From: Phytohabitans houttuyneae
Lineage (GTDB): Bacteria > Actinomycetota > Actinomycetes > Mycobacteriales > Micromonosporaceae
Direction of reading: 5' to 3'
NCBI RefSeq assembly: GCF_011764425.1
Contig: NZ_BLPF01000001.1
Span: 3,091,001-3,155,000 of the forward strand
Length of the DNA: 64,000 nucleotides
The notes under the pieces were generated by a model. It saw nothing but the letters and a program-made list of their open reading frames with translations. It ran no database searches and had not been told where the DNA came from. Shown piece after piece: positions 41,675-49,486 of this stretch (positions are counted from its first letter, which is position 1; every line of letters begins with the position of its first letter). The translations under genes and the position numbers were made by a program.

Positions 41675-41732
41675 CCGCGGAGGGTGAGGCCGCGGGAGCA
41701 ACGGTCCGGACCACCGCGGACATCGCGGTAGC
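41675..41732 (+). repeat. 58-bp dispersed module, copy D
   Basis: Starts CCGCGGAGGGTGAGGCCGCG and ends GACATCGCGGTAGC. It is identical, base for base, to the reverse complement of 63227-63284 and differs at four positions from 54973-55030. Located 15 bases downstream of the convergent gntR stop. Confidence 0.92.
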
Positions 41733-41747
41733 CCTCTTCTTCTGAAG

Positions 41748-42452
41748 TCAGTCCGGTGGGACGAGCGCCGTCCGGATGAACGTGATGTGCTCGCGGGCGA
41801 CCTTGGTGGCGCCCTCGGCGTCCTGCGCCTTCACGCAGCGCAGCAGCTCGCGGTGGTCGAGGTCGACCTGCTGCCAGAAGCCGGGCGGCGCCGTGGCGGC
41901 CACCTCCCGCTCGTTCGACACCTGGTAGAGCGGCCGGCTGAGCAGCTCGAAGAGCGGGTTGCCGGTGGCGGCGACCAGCGCGGCGTGAAACGCCTTGTGC
42001 GTGGCCAGCAGCGCCGTCACGTCCATCTCCGCCGGGTCGAGCAGCGCCGCCTCCAGCTCCGCGATGTGCCCCTCCGTGCGCCGGCGGGCGGCCTGGGCGG
42101 CCGCCGGCACCTCCAGGGACTCGCGCACCTCAAGCAGGTCGCAGAGGCCGGCGGTGGCGGTGCTGATCAGCAGGTTGAGGCCCGTCGACAGCGTGTCGGA
42201 GAGGTCTTGCGGGCTGGGATGGGCGACGAAGCTGCCGCCGGTCACCCCCCGCGTCGTGACGATGAGATGCTGGCTGGCGAGCAGGCGTAGCGCCTCTCGC
42301 ACGGTGCTGCGGCTGACCCCTGAGCGGGCGCACAGCTGTGGCTCGGTCGGGAGTCGTTCACCCGGCCGGAGCCTCCCTGATGTGATCTCGGCCCGGAGGT
42401 CTTCCGCGAGCGTTTGGTACGCCGGTGGCCGCACTGCCCCGTCTACACCCAC
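41748..42452 (-). CDS. GntR/FadR-family transcriptional regulator with FCD domain
   Basis: 234 residues: N-terminal winged helix (LRPGERLPTEPQLCARSGVSR, quoted key part PTEPQLCARSGVS; STVREALRLLASQHLI) and C-terminal FCD ligand-binding domain (THKAFHAALVAATGNPLFELL, with the metal ligands in the FHAAL and DHRELL helices). Such regulators usually control metabolism of small acids. No neighbouring enzyme operon tells the ligand. Confidence 0.92.
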   Translation of the reverse strand: MGVDGAVRPPAYQTLAEDLRAEITSGRLRPGERLPTEPQLCARSGVSRSTVREALRLLASQHLIVTTRGVTGGSFVAHPSPQDLSDTLSTGLNLLISTATAGLCDLLEVRESLEVPAAAQAARRRTEGHIAELEAALLDPAEMDVTALLATHKAFHAALVAATGNPLFELLSRPLYQVSNEREVAATAPPGFWQQVDLDHRELLRCVKAQDAEGATKVAREHITFIRTALVPPD

Positions 42453-42514
42453 GGCGACACTTTAGGGGCGCGGGCGCGCAAACGGTGGCACAGCCATCCG
42501 TTCGGGTGTCGTGT

Positions 42515-42904
42515 TCAGCCCAGACCGAGCGCTTTGGTACTCGATGGGGTGACCAACAGCGCTCCGACCGCCACCGCGATCGTGATGATCGGGACGCCGG
42601 CCCACGCGAGCCCGCCCTGGATCATGAAGTAGCCGATCGGCAGCAGCATCAGCTGGAGCACGATGGCCGGCCCACGCGCGCCCGCACGGCGGTTGGACAG
42701 CGCCCTGGCCAGCACAAAGAGCAGCGCGGCGCCGGCGATGGCGAAGGCGGTCACCATGAGCGCGACGGCCATGCTGTTGGCGGTGCCGGTGAGGTCCTCG
42801 TACACCAGGTACGCGGCGACGAGCGCGACCGCGGCCGCCTCCGCGATCAGCAGCCACACCGCCCAGCGCAGCGTGCCGGGCAGCGCCGGGGAGTCCTGGA
42901 TCAC
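42515..42904 (-). CDS. Four-helix membrane protein, unknown function
   Basis: 129 residues with four predicted transmembrane helices (about 15-37, 46-68, 80-97, 101-118) and short loops. No motif. GTG starts at 42904 or 42910; divergent from the lipid kinase with about 37 bases between starts. Small integral proteins next to lipid kinases occur widely in actinomycetes, but I cannot assign a role. Confidence 0.65.
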   Translation of the reverse strand: MIQDSPALPGTLRWAVWLLIAEAAAVALVAAYLVYEDLTGTANSMAVALMVTAFAIAGAALLFVLARALSNRRAGARGPAIVLQLMLLPIGYFMIQGGLAWAGVPIITIAVAVGALLVTPSSTKALGLG

Positions 42905-42941
42905 GCGCACACGATACTCGCCGCGGAGTACAGTCCCGCCC

Positions 42942-43865
42942 ATGCGGGCGTTACTGGTCGTCAATCCCAAGGCGACCACCACGAGCGAGCGCGCGCGGGA
43001 CGTGCTTGTGCGGGCGCTCCGCAGCGAGTTCGACCTCACGGTGGAGCAGACCCGCCGGCGCGGGCACGCGATGGCCCTCGCCCGCGACGCGGCCGCCGAC
43101 GGCGTCGACGTGGTCTTCACTCTCGGTGGCGACGGCACGATCAACGAGACGGTCAACGGGCTCATGGCCGGCGCCCCGGTCGAGACCCGCCCCGCGCTGG
43201 CCGTGGTGCCGGGCGGCTCGACAAACGTCTTCGCCCGAGCGCTCGGGCTCCCCAAGGGGTGGGCCGAGGGCGCGAGCGTGATCCTTGAGGCCCTGCGCAC
43301 CGGCCGGGTCCGGACAATCGGGCTGGGACGTGCCGACGACAGATATTTCACATTCTGCGCCGGACTGGGTTTGGACGCTTCGGTGGTGCGGCGAGTCGAG
43401 CAGGCCCGACTGCGCGGGCGCACATCGACTCCCGCCCTTTACATGCGTTCCGCGGTGACTCAGTACTTCACAGCGATGGACCGGCGTCACCCCGCTATCA
43501 CCTTGGAACAGCCGGGTGAGTCGGCCGAGAGCGAGCTATCGACGGTCATCATCCAGAACACCGCGCCGTGGACCTTCATCGGCGACCGGGTGATCAACCC
43601 CAACCCGGATGCGTCGTTCGACCTCGGCCTCGACGTGCTCGCCCTGCGCCGACTGCGTGTGCCTAGCACAACACGCACAGTGACGCAGCTCCTGTCCCGC
43701 CATCGCCAGCCGCACGGCTCGCAGGTGGTACGGCTGCACGACATCGCGGAGTTTTCCCTGGTGGCGGAGCGACCTCAGGCATTCCAGCTCGACGGCGACT
43801 ACCTCGGCGAGCGAGAAAAAGTCCGCTTCACGAGCGTGCCGGGCGCACTGCGCGTAATCTGCTAG
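42942..43865 (+). CDS. Diacylglycerol/sphingosine-kinase-like lipid kinase
   Basis: 307 residues. Seen: VVNPKATTT at the N-terminus, the nucleotide motif GGDGT at 62-66 with NETVNGL after it, VPGGSTNVFARALGLP, and the C-terminal beta-sandwich with DGDYLGE. The family phosphorylates diacylglycerol or related lipids at the membrane. The ATG at 42942 is used. It is followed by 400 bases without a gene before whiB1. Confidence 0.92.
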   Translation: MRALLVVNPKATTTSERARDVLVRALRSEFDLTVEQTRRRGHAMALARDAAADGVDVVFTLGGDGTINETVNGLMAGAPVETRPALAVVPGGSTNVFARALGLPKGWAEGASVILEALRTGRVRTIGLGRADDRYFTFCAGLGLDASVVRRVEQARLRGRTSTPALYMRSAVTQYFTAMDRRHPAITLEQPGESAESELSTVIIQNTAPWTFIGDRVINPNPDASFDLGLDVLALRRLRVPSTTRTVTQLLSRHRQPHGSQVVRLHDIAEFSLVAERPQAFQLDGDYLGEREKVRFTSVPGALRVIC

Positions 43866-44265
43866 AGGACACCTCGCGGCTCATCCGTCCTAGGGATTGC
43901 GCCGGAAATGTCGGCAATGCGGCGCGGACTGTACTACATTGACTGGTGACTGTCGCACACCGGGTGCTGACTCAAGGTCAAAACCCGGACAAAGGGGTTG
44001 TGGGCTTGCTCACCCGCTCGGATTTTTTCCGAGCGTCCCCTTGACATCGCGGGAGTTCGTGAAAGTATTCACAAGCGAAACGAGTTACCGGGAAGTTGCG
44101 CGGGCATGCCCGCCGTGTGGCACGTTCACGCAGCTCGACCGGTCCCAAAGCCTGCTAACGCGCTGCCGATCGGATGAATGCGCAAAGTCGCGATCGGCAC
44201 TGCGGGCGCAAATAGAGTTCCACCGCATTAATTGCCACCGATCCAGAACGAGGAGTGTTGCCGCC
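43866..44265 (+). other. Long leader/promoter region of whiB1
   Basis: No gene. Contains a perfect hairpin (CGCTCGGA, T5, TCCGAGCG at 44015-44035) that may end the lipid-kinase transcript, a -35-like TTGACA at 44041-44046 and a CRP-type site at 44058-44073, then about 190 bases of untranslated leader to an AGGAG site before the ATG. Confidence 0.5.
44058..44073. promoter_or_regulatory. CRP-type site before whiB1
   Basis: CGTGA-AAGTAT-TCACA differs in one base from the CRP consensus TGTGA-N6-TCACA. It follows TTGACA (44041-44046) and would overlap a -10 element at 44064-44069. In Mycobacterium tuberculosis the whiB1 promoter is known to be controlled by cAMP/CRP, so the site has precedent. 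Confidence 0.6.
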
Positions 44266-44520
44266 ATGGACTGGCGCCACCATGCTGTCTGCCGCGACGA
44301 GGACCCGGAGCTGTTCTTCCCGATCGGGACGTCCGGCCCTGCGCTCCTGCAGGTCGAGCAGGCCAAGGCCGTCTGCCGGCGCTGCTCCGTGACCGACGAG
44401 TGCCTCCAGTGGGCCCTCGACTCCGGTCAGGACGCCGGCGTCTGGGGCGGGATGAGCGAAGAAGAGCGGCGCGCCGTCAAGCGTCGCGGCGGCCTGCGGG
44501 TCCGCGCTCACTCTGCCTGA
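44266..44520 (+). CDS. whiB1: WhiB-family iron-sulfur regulator, WhiB1/WblE type
   Basis: 84 residues. Seen: four cluster cysteines C9, C37, C40, C46, the GVWGG turn at 58-62 and a basic C-terminal RRAVKRRGGLR region. The N-terminus MDWRHHAVCRDEDPELFFP and overall length match WhiB1/WblE, an essential nitric-oxide-sensitive regulator that binds the housekeeping sigma factor. Ribosome site AGGAG lies ten bases upstream of the ATG. In mycobacteria whiB1 neighbours pdtaS; here a sulfur operon and a lipoprotein gene lie between them. Confidence 0.95.
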   Translation: MDWRHHAVCRDEDPELFFPIGTSGPALLQVEQAKAVCRRCSVTDECLQWALDSGQDAGVWGGMSEEERRAVKRRGGLRVRAHSA

Positions 44521-44543
44521 CAAACAGCACCACACACAGCATC

Positions 44544-44577
44544 AACGCCCCGGGCTCCAGGCCAACCGGGGCGTTTT
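44544..44577 (+). terminator. Rho-independent terminator of whiB1
   Basis: AACGCCCCGG (44544-44553) pairs with CCGGGGCGTT (44566-44575), with a four-T run at 44574-44577, 24 bases after the whiB1 stop. Confidence 0.85.
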
Positions 44578-44927
44578 GCTGTCCGCATCCGGTGCCCCTT
44601 TCTCGTCCGAGCGCCATTGCCCACACACGCGGCCGGCCCCCGCACCCGGCGGCCATAAGCCCGCACGCGGGCGGCCATAGGCCCGCGCGCCACAGGCACG
44701 CACGCGACCGGCCCGGCATCAGGATCCCCCTGCGGTCCCGGACCGCCCCCGGCCGCCCCGGACCCGCCCTGACACCCGGGCCGGTCGCGCTGTGCGCGGG
44801 ACTTCCCCCCGAACTGTCCCGCGTGCGAGAAAGACGCCCTGAGGCGCGGTCGGGGCGTCTCTCTGGGATGAGGAGCCCACGCGCCACGCCTTGATACGGG
44901 TCGGTTGGACTACTGCCGGCGGCAGTA
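44578..44927. other. Gene-free region with short direct repeats
   Basis: No credible gene. A direct repeat GGCGGCCATAAGCCCGC / GGCGGCCATAGGCCCGC lies at about 44649-44691. A hairpin AGACGCCC / GGGCGTCT (44832-44839, 44853-44860) could terminate the cbiX transcript arriving from the right. Confidence 0.4.
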
Positions 44928-45677
44928 TCAGGCGGCAGCGGCTGCCGAGGCCGGCAGCGCGGCTGCGTCGGCCCGGGCCAGCACCAGCCGGGCAAGCTCG
45001 ATGGCGCCCTCGAGCGGCTTGGCCGCGGCGACGGCGCCCGCCTCCAGGGCGGAGTCGACCACGGTGTCGTAGAGCAGCCCTGGCGCCAGGAAGTACGCCG
45101 CGACGCCGATCCGCCGCGCACCGGCCGCACGCAGCTCCGCCACCGCTTCGGCGCCGGTGGGCGGGGCCGCCGACGCGTACGCCACGCGGGCCGGCGCACC
45201 CAGGTAGGCGCCGAGGGCGGCGGCGGCACTCACCACGGTCTGCCGCGCGGCGGCGTCGCGGGTGCCCGCCGCGGCGAGCACCACGGCGTCGAAGCCGGAA
45301 CCCGCCTCGGCCAGCCGCCGCCGCAGGCCGGTGAGCAGGAGGTCGTCGACGGGAGCGCCGGCGGGCGGGCCGAGCACGTCGGTCACGTCGACCGGCACGC
45401 GAAGGCCGGCGGCGCGGGCGGCCCGCACCATCTCGGGCACGTCCACCCGCCCGTGGTACGCCGACGTGAGCAGCAGCGGCACAAGTGTCACCCGCTCGTG
45501 GCCCGCGGCCTCCAGCGCGGCCAGCACCTGTCCCGGGCGGGGCAGTGTGTGGTCCAGGTACGACGCGCGGACATCCACCCCGGGGCGGGCGGCCGCGACC
45601 GCGCGGACGAGGGCACGGGTAGCCCGTGCCGCCCGCGGATCGCGGCTGCCGTGCACCACGAGAAGGATCGGTGTCAC
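44928..45677 (-). CDS. cbiX: Sirohydrochlorin chelatase (CbiX-like)
   Basis: 249 residues in two CbiX-like halves. Seen: LLVVHGSRDPRAARA with the metal/substrate histidine, VTLVPLLLTSAYHGRVDVPEM with the second histidine, and a repeated, more diverged second half. It should insert iron into sirohydrochlorin to make the siroheme that sulfite reductase needs, which fits its place at the end of the sulfur operon. GTG at 45677 overlaps the cysH stop. Confidence 0.9.
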   Translation of the reverse strand: MTPILLVVHGSRDPRAARATRALVRAVAAARPGVDVRASYLDHTLPRPGQVLAALEAAGHERVTLVPLLLTSAYHGRVDVPEMVRAARAAGLRVPVDVTDVLGPPAGAPVDDLLLTGLRRRLAEAGSGFDAVVLAAAGTRDAAARQTVVSAAAALGAYLGAPARVAYASAAPPTGAEAVAELRAAGARRIGVAAYFLAPGLLYDTVVDSALEAGAVAAAKPLEGAIELARLVLARADAAALPASAAAAA

Positions 45678-46410
45678 GTGTGCAGGCCGCACTCGGTCTT
45701 TTCGAACATCGCCCACCGGCCGGCCCGCGGGTCCTCGCCGGCCTTGGTGCGCCGCGTGCAGGGCCAGCAGCCGATCGAGGTGTACCCCTTCTTGAAGAGC
45801 TCGTTGACCGGCACGTTCCACCGCGAGATGTACGCGTCGACGTCGGCCTGGGTCCACGCCGCGATCGGGTTGACCTTGACCTTGCCGCGCTTGGGTCGAA
45901 CGCGACCACCGGCGTGTTGGCGCGGGTCGGCGACTCTTCGCGGCGCAGCCCGGCGGCCCACGCGTCGTAGTCGGCGAGCGCGCGCTCCAGCGGCTCGACC
46001 TTGCGCAGGAAGCAGCAGTCGTCGGGGCTCTTGTTGAACAGGCGCGGCCCGTACTCCCCGTCCTGCTGGCCGACGGTCAGCCGCGGGCGGATGGAGCGCA
46101 CGTTGACGGGCAGCGTGGCCGCCACCGCGTCACGCACCTTGAGCGTCTCCGGGAAGTGCAGGCCGGTGTCGAGGAACACCACGTCGACGCCGGGCGCCAC
46201 CCGCGAGACCACGTGTGCCAGCACCGCGTCGGCCATCGAGCTCGTCACGCAGAAGCGGTCGCCGAACGTCTCGGCCGCCCACCGCGCGATCTCCTCGGCG
46301 GGCGCGCCTTCCAGCTCGCGACCGGCCTCCTCGGCCAGGAGACGCAGCTCTGTCGAGCGATCAGTGGCCGGGTTGAGAAGGCCCAGACCCACGGCGTTCA
46401 CGGGGCTCAC
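45674..46410 (-). pseudogene. cysH: Phosphoadenylyl-sulfate (APS/PAPS) reductase, frameshifted
   Basis: Reductase of activated sulfate to sulfite. Seen: FCVTSSMADAVLAHVV (PP-loop), DTGLHFPET, the iron-sulfur cysteine pair DDCCFLRKVEPL typical of the APS-type, then a break, then PIAAWTQADVDAYI, the second pair IGCWPCTRRT and the C-terminal catalytic ECGLHT. The break is near 45893: one more C in the CCC run joins the halves as FDPKRGKVKVNP and gives 245 residues. All catalytic residues remain, so an assembly error is likely. GTG at 46410 overlaps the zinc-ribbon gene. Confidence 0.88.
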
Positions 46411-46568
46411 CGGGTTACCGCCTTTCGCACCAATCCGATGAACTTGACGGAGAACGCACGCGCGCAGCCCCGGCACTCCCAGGTCCCGTGCCCCTCCTCG
46501 GACGGGCGCAGGTCCTCTTCTCCGCAGTACGGGCAGTACATGGGTGCGGCGCGGGACTCAGTGCTCAT
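46407..46568 (-). CDS. Small zinc-ribbon protein of the sulfur operon
   Basis: 53 residues with two cysteine pairs, CPYC (12-15) and CRGC (32-35), forming a zinc ribbon, and a short basic tail. Its ATG overlaps the sir stop, and its stop overlaps the cysH start, so it is strictly coupled to both. A protein of this kind is regularly found between sir and cysH in actinomycetes; its role is not established, possibly in metal or sulfur handling. Confidence 0.85.
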   Translation of the reverse strand: MSTESRAAPMYCPYCGEEDLRPSEEGHGTWECRGCARAFSVKFIGLVRKAVTR

Positions 46569-48256
46569 CGCAATGCCTCCTCATCAGCCCTCATGACCCA
46601 GGTGGCGAACGCCTCGCCCTCGGTGCGGCCGTCCAGGTAGCGGCGGGCCAAGCGTTCCACGTACTCCGGTAGCTCGTCCGCGGTGGTCTTGAGCCCGCGG
46701 ACCTTGCGCCCGAACCCGGCCTGCTGGCCCTCGGCCATGCCGAGACCTCCGCCGAGATGGACCTGGAAGCCCTCCACCTGCTGCCCGTCCGGCCCCATGA
46801 CGATCTGGCCCTTGAGGCCGATGTCGGCGGTCTGGGTGCGCGCGCAGGCGTTGGGGCAGCCGTTGATGTGGATGGAGATGTCGGCGTCCATGTCGCCGAG
46901 GCGCTCCTCGAGCCGGGCGACGAGCTCCTCGCCGCGCCGCTTGGTCTCGACGATCGCCAGCTTGCAGAACTCGATGCCGGTGCACGCCATCGTCCCGCGC
47001 CGCCAGCTCGACGGCCGGGCCTCCAGGCCGATCCCGCGCAGCGCGGTGACCAGCGAGTCGACGCGCTCCTGCGCCAGGTCGAGCACGAGCAGCTTCTGGT
47101 ACGGCGTGAGCCGCACCCGCCCGCTCCCGTGCGCCTCGACGAGGTCGGCGAGCTGGGCGAGCTGGGTGCCGGACGTGCGACCCACCACCGGCGCCGCGCC
47201 GACGTAGAAGCGACCGTCGGCCTGCCGGTGCACGCCGATGTGGTCGATCGGCTTTTCCGGCAGCTCGGGCGCCGGCCCGTCCAGCAGCGTGCGGCCCAGG
47301 TACTCCTTTTCGAGCACCTCCCGGAACCGCTCCACGCCCCAGTCGGCGACCAGGAACTTGAGCCGGGCGCGGTGGCGCAGCCGGCGGTAACCGTAGTCGC
47401 GGAAGATGCCCACCACGCCGGCCCACACCTCGGGCACCTCGGCGATCGGCACCCACACGCCGAGGCGCTGCGCGAGCATCGGGTTTGTCGAGAGGCCGCC
47501 GCCGACCCAGAGGTCGAACCCCGGCCCGTACTCCGGGTGGTCGACGCCGAGGAAGGAGATGTCGTTCACCTCGTACGGCATGTCGGCCAGCCACGAGATC
47601 GACGACTTGAACTTGCGCGGCAGGTTGGAAAACTCCTTGGCGCCCACGAAGCGCTCCACGATCGCGTCGATCGCGGGCGTGGCGTCGAGCTTTTCGTCGG
47701 CCGAGATGCCGGCCACCGGGCTGCCCAGCACCACCCGCGGGCAGTCGCCGCACGCCTCGGTGGTCTGCAGCCCGACCGCCTCCAGGCGGCGCCAGATCTC
47801 CGGCATGTCCTCGACGCGGATCCAGTGGAGCTGGATGTTTTGCCGGTCGGTGATGTCGGCCGTGTCCCGCCCGAACTCCTGCGAGATCGTGGCGATCGTG
47901 CGCAGCTGGTCGAGGTCGAGCTGCCCGCCGTCGACGCGGACGCGGAGCATGAAGTACTCATCGTCGAGCTCGTGCGGCTCCAGGATGGCCGTGCGACCGC
48001 CGTCGATCCCGGGCTTGCGCTGGGTGTAGAGCCCCCACCAGCGGAACCGCCCGCGCAGGTCCTGCGGGTCGATCGAGCCGAACCCCCGGTGCGCGTAGAT
48101 GTTTTCGATCCGGGCGCGGACGTTGAGCGGGTTGTCGTCCTTCTTGGTGCGCTCGTTGGGGTTGAGCGGCTCGCGATGTCCCAGCGCCCACTGCCCTTCG
48201 CCGCGCGCCTTGCGCGGGCGTGCGGCCGGCCGGCCTTCCGAGCTTGTGACCGCCAT
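46565..48256 (-). CDS. sir: Ferredoxin-dependent sulfite/nitrite reductase
   Basis: 563 residues. Seen: two nitrite/sulfite reductase half-repeats, the siroheme/4Fe-4S ligands CTGIEFC (C-x5-C) and CPNAC (C-x3-C), and substrate residues in QNIQLHWIR. The context with cysH and cbiX points to sulfite as substrate. The ATG at 48256 is chosen for its GGAGG site eight bases upstream; an ATG at 48271 lacks one. A short cysteine-containing leader peptide precedes the gene by about 106 bases. Confidence 0.94.
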   Translation of the reverse strand: MAVTSSEGRPAARPRKARGEGQWALGHREPLNPNERTKKDDNPLNVRARIENIYAHRGFGSIDPQDLRGRFRWWGLYTQRKPGIDGGRTAILEPHELDDEYFMLRVRVDGGQLDLDQLRTIATISQEFGRDTADITDRQNIQLHWIRVEDMPEIWRRLEAVGLQTTEACGDCPRVVLGSPVAGISADEKLDATPAIDAIVERFVGAKEFSNLPRKFKSSISWLADMPYEVNDISFLGVDHPEYGPGFDLWVGGGLSTNPMLAQRLGVWVPIAEVPEVWAGVVGIFRDYGYRRLRHRARLKFLVADWGVERFREVLEKEYLGRTLLDGPAPELPEKPIDHIGVHRQADGRFYVGAAPVVGRTSGTQLAQLADLVEAHGSGRVRLTPYQKLLVLDLAQERVDSLVTALRGIGLEARPSSWRRGTMACTGIEFCKLAIVETKRRGEELVARLEERLGDMDADISIHINGCPNACARTQTADIGLKGQIVMGPDGQQVEGFQVHLGGGLGMAEGQQAGFGRKVRGLKTTADELPEYVERLARRYLDGRTEGEAFATWVMRADEEALR

Positions 48257-48362
48257 CCTGGCGTCCTCCATGTGCTTGATCAGGATGGACGCGCGAGGCT
48301 ACGCCGCTGATCTTGGAGGCCGGCGCTCTCTACGCGCCCGGGAACGGATAGATCGGGCGACG

Positions 48363-48437
48363 TCAGTGAGCCCGACACATGGCGCTGCGGACGCGGCCGT
48401 AGTCAACGTGGCGCCGGGAGGTCAATCCCAGCGACAC
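48363..48437 (-). promoter_or_regulatory. Leader peptide of the sulfur operon (cysteine attenuator)
   Basis: A 24-codon reading frame from GTG at 48437 to TGA at 48363. The end SRRHVDYGRVRSAMCRAH matches the family of putative leader peptides (RRHVDxxRV...C) found before sulfur genes in actinomycetes, where ribosome stalling at a late cysteine codon adjusts expression to cysteine supply. No Shine-Dalgarno site precedes the GTG, so a leaderless transcript is possible. It lies about 106 bases before sir. Confidence 0.8.
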
Positions 48438-48651
48438 GGCACGGCGCTCGGCAACGGTCACGAGGGTTAGCTTCTCACAGCGACCCGTGACCGCCAACCA
48501 GCCGCCCAGATGCCGGGAGTGTGGTTTGTAACACCTGGGCAACAAGCTGTGACCCCCGGCCAGGGTGAACAGAAACGGGGCAGAGGACACGGGATTGCGC
48601 GATATAGCATGCGCGCGCCTTTGGTAATTCATTCAAATACGGGGAGATACC

Positions 48652-49482
48652 GTGTCATTACGCTCCAAGGTTGCTGTGCTGGCGGCTGCCGCGCTTCCGG
48701 TGCTGGGCCTCGCCGCGTGCGGTGGTGATTCCGGCTCCGGCACGCCGTCCGCGCCGCAGGAGCAGGGTGTGCTGGCGATGCTCGTCGCCGACGCGAAGGG
48801 CTCGCTGGCGAAGGCCGTCGACAAGGCCACGAAGGCCGAGTCCGTGACCATGAAGATGGACGGCACCGCCGCCGGTGAGACCTTCAAGGGCGAGGGCACC
48901 TTGCTGTACGGCAAGGACCCCAAGGCCGAGTTCTCCATGGAGGCCGCGGGCACCGCCACCAAGATGCTGATCATCGGTTCGGTCATCTACATCGAGGTGC
49001 CCGAGGCGGACCGCGCCGAGATGGACGGCAAGCGCTGGATGAAGATGGACGTGAGCGCGGCCGGTGAGCAGGCGGGCTCCGGGTTCGCCAAGCAGATGGA
49101 CGACATCGACCCGGTGCGCCAGGTCAAGACCCTGCTCGCGGCCGAGTCGGTCACGGTGGTGGGCGAGGAGACGATCGACGGTGTGAAGACGGTCCACTAC
49201 ACGGTGACCAACCCGCTCGCCACGTACCTCGGCCAGCTCGACGCGGACATGCGCGCGGCCACCGAGAAGGAGCTGTCCAAGGCGGGCATCAAGGAGATCA
49301 AGACCGACCTCTGGGTGGACGAGAAGTACCAGCCGCGCCGGGTGCACGTGGTGATGGGCAGCATCAGTGACATCACCGTCACGTACACCGACTACGGCAA
49401 GCCGGCGACCATCACGGCGCCGCCTGCGGCGGAGGTGTTCGACTTCGCCGAGATGCTCGAAGGTCTGAAGACCGGAGGCTGA
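48652..49482 (+). CDS. LppX/LprG-like secreted lipoprotein
   Basis: 276 residues. Seen: signal peptide with lipobox LAAC (about residue 23), then an antiparallel sheet domain with KAESVTMKMDGT, GEGTLLYG, YIEVPE and TVTYTDYGKP, as in the LolA-like LppX/LprG group that carries lipids to the cell envelope. GTG start after GGGGAGA. It is alone, between the sulfur operon and pdtaS. Confidence 0.85.
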   Translation: MSLRSKVAVLAAAALPVLGLAACGGDSGSGTPSAPQEQGVLAMLVADAKGSLAKAVDKATKAESVTMKMDGTAAGETFKGEGTLLYGKDPKAEFSMEAAGTATKMLIIGSVIYIEVPEADRAEMDGKRWMKMDVSAAGEQAGSGFAKQMDDIDPVRQVKTLLAAESVTVVGEETIDGVKTVHYTVTNPLATYLGQLDADMRAATEKELSKAGIKEIKTDLWVDEKYQPRRVHVVMGSISDITVTYTDYGKPATITAPPAAEVFDFAEMLEGLKTGG

Positions 49483-49486
49483 GGCC

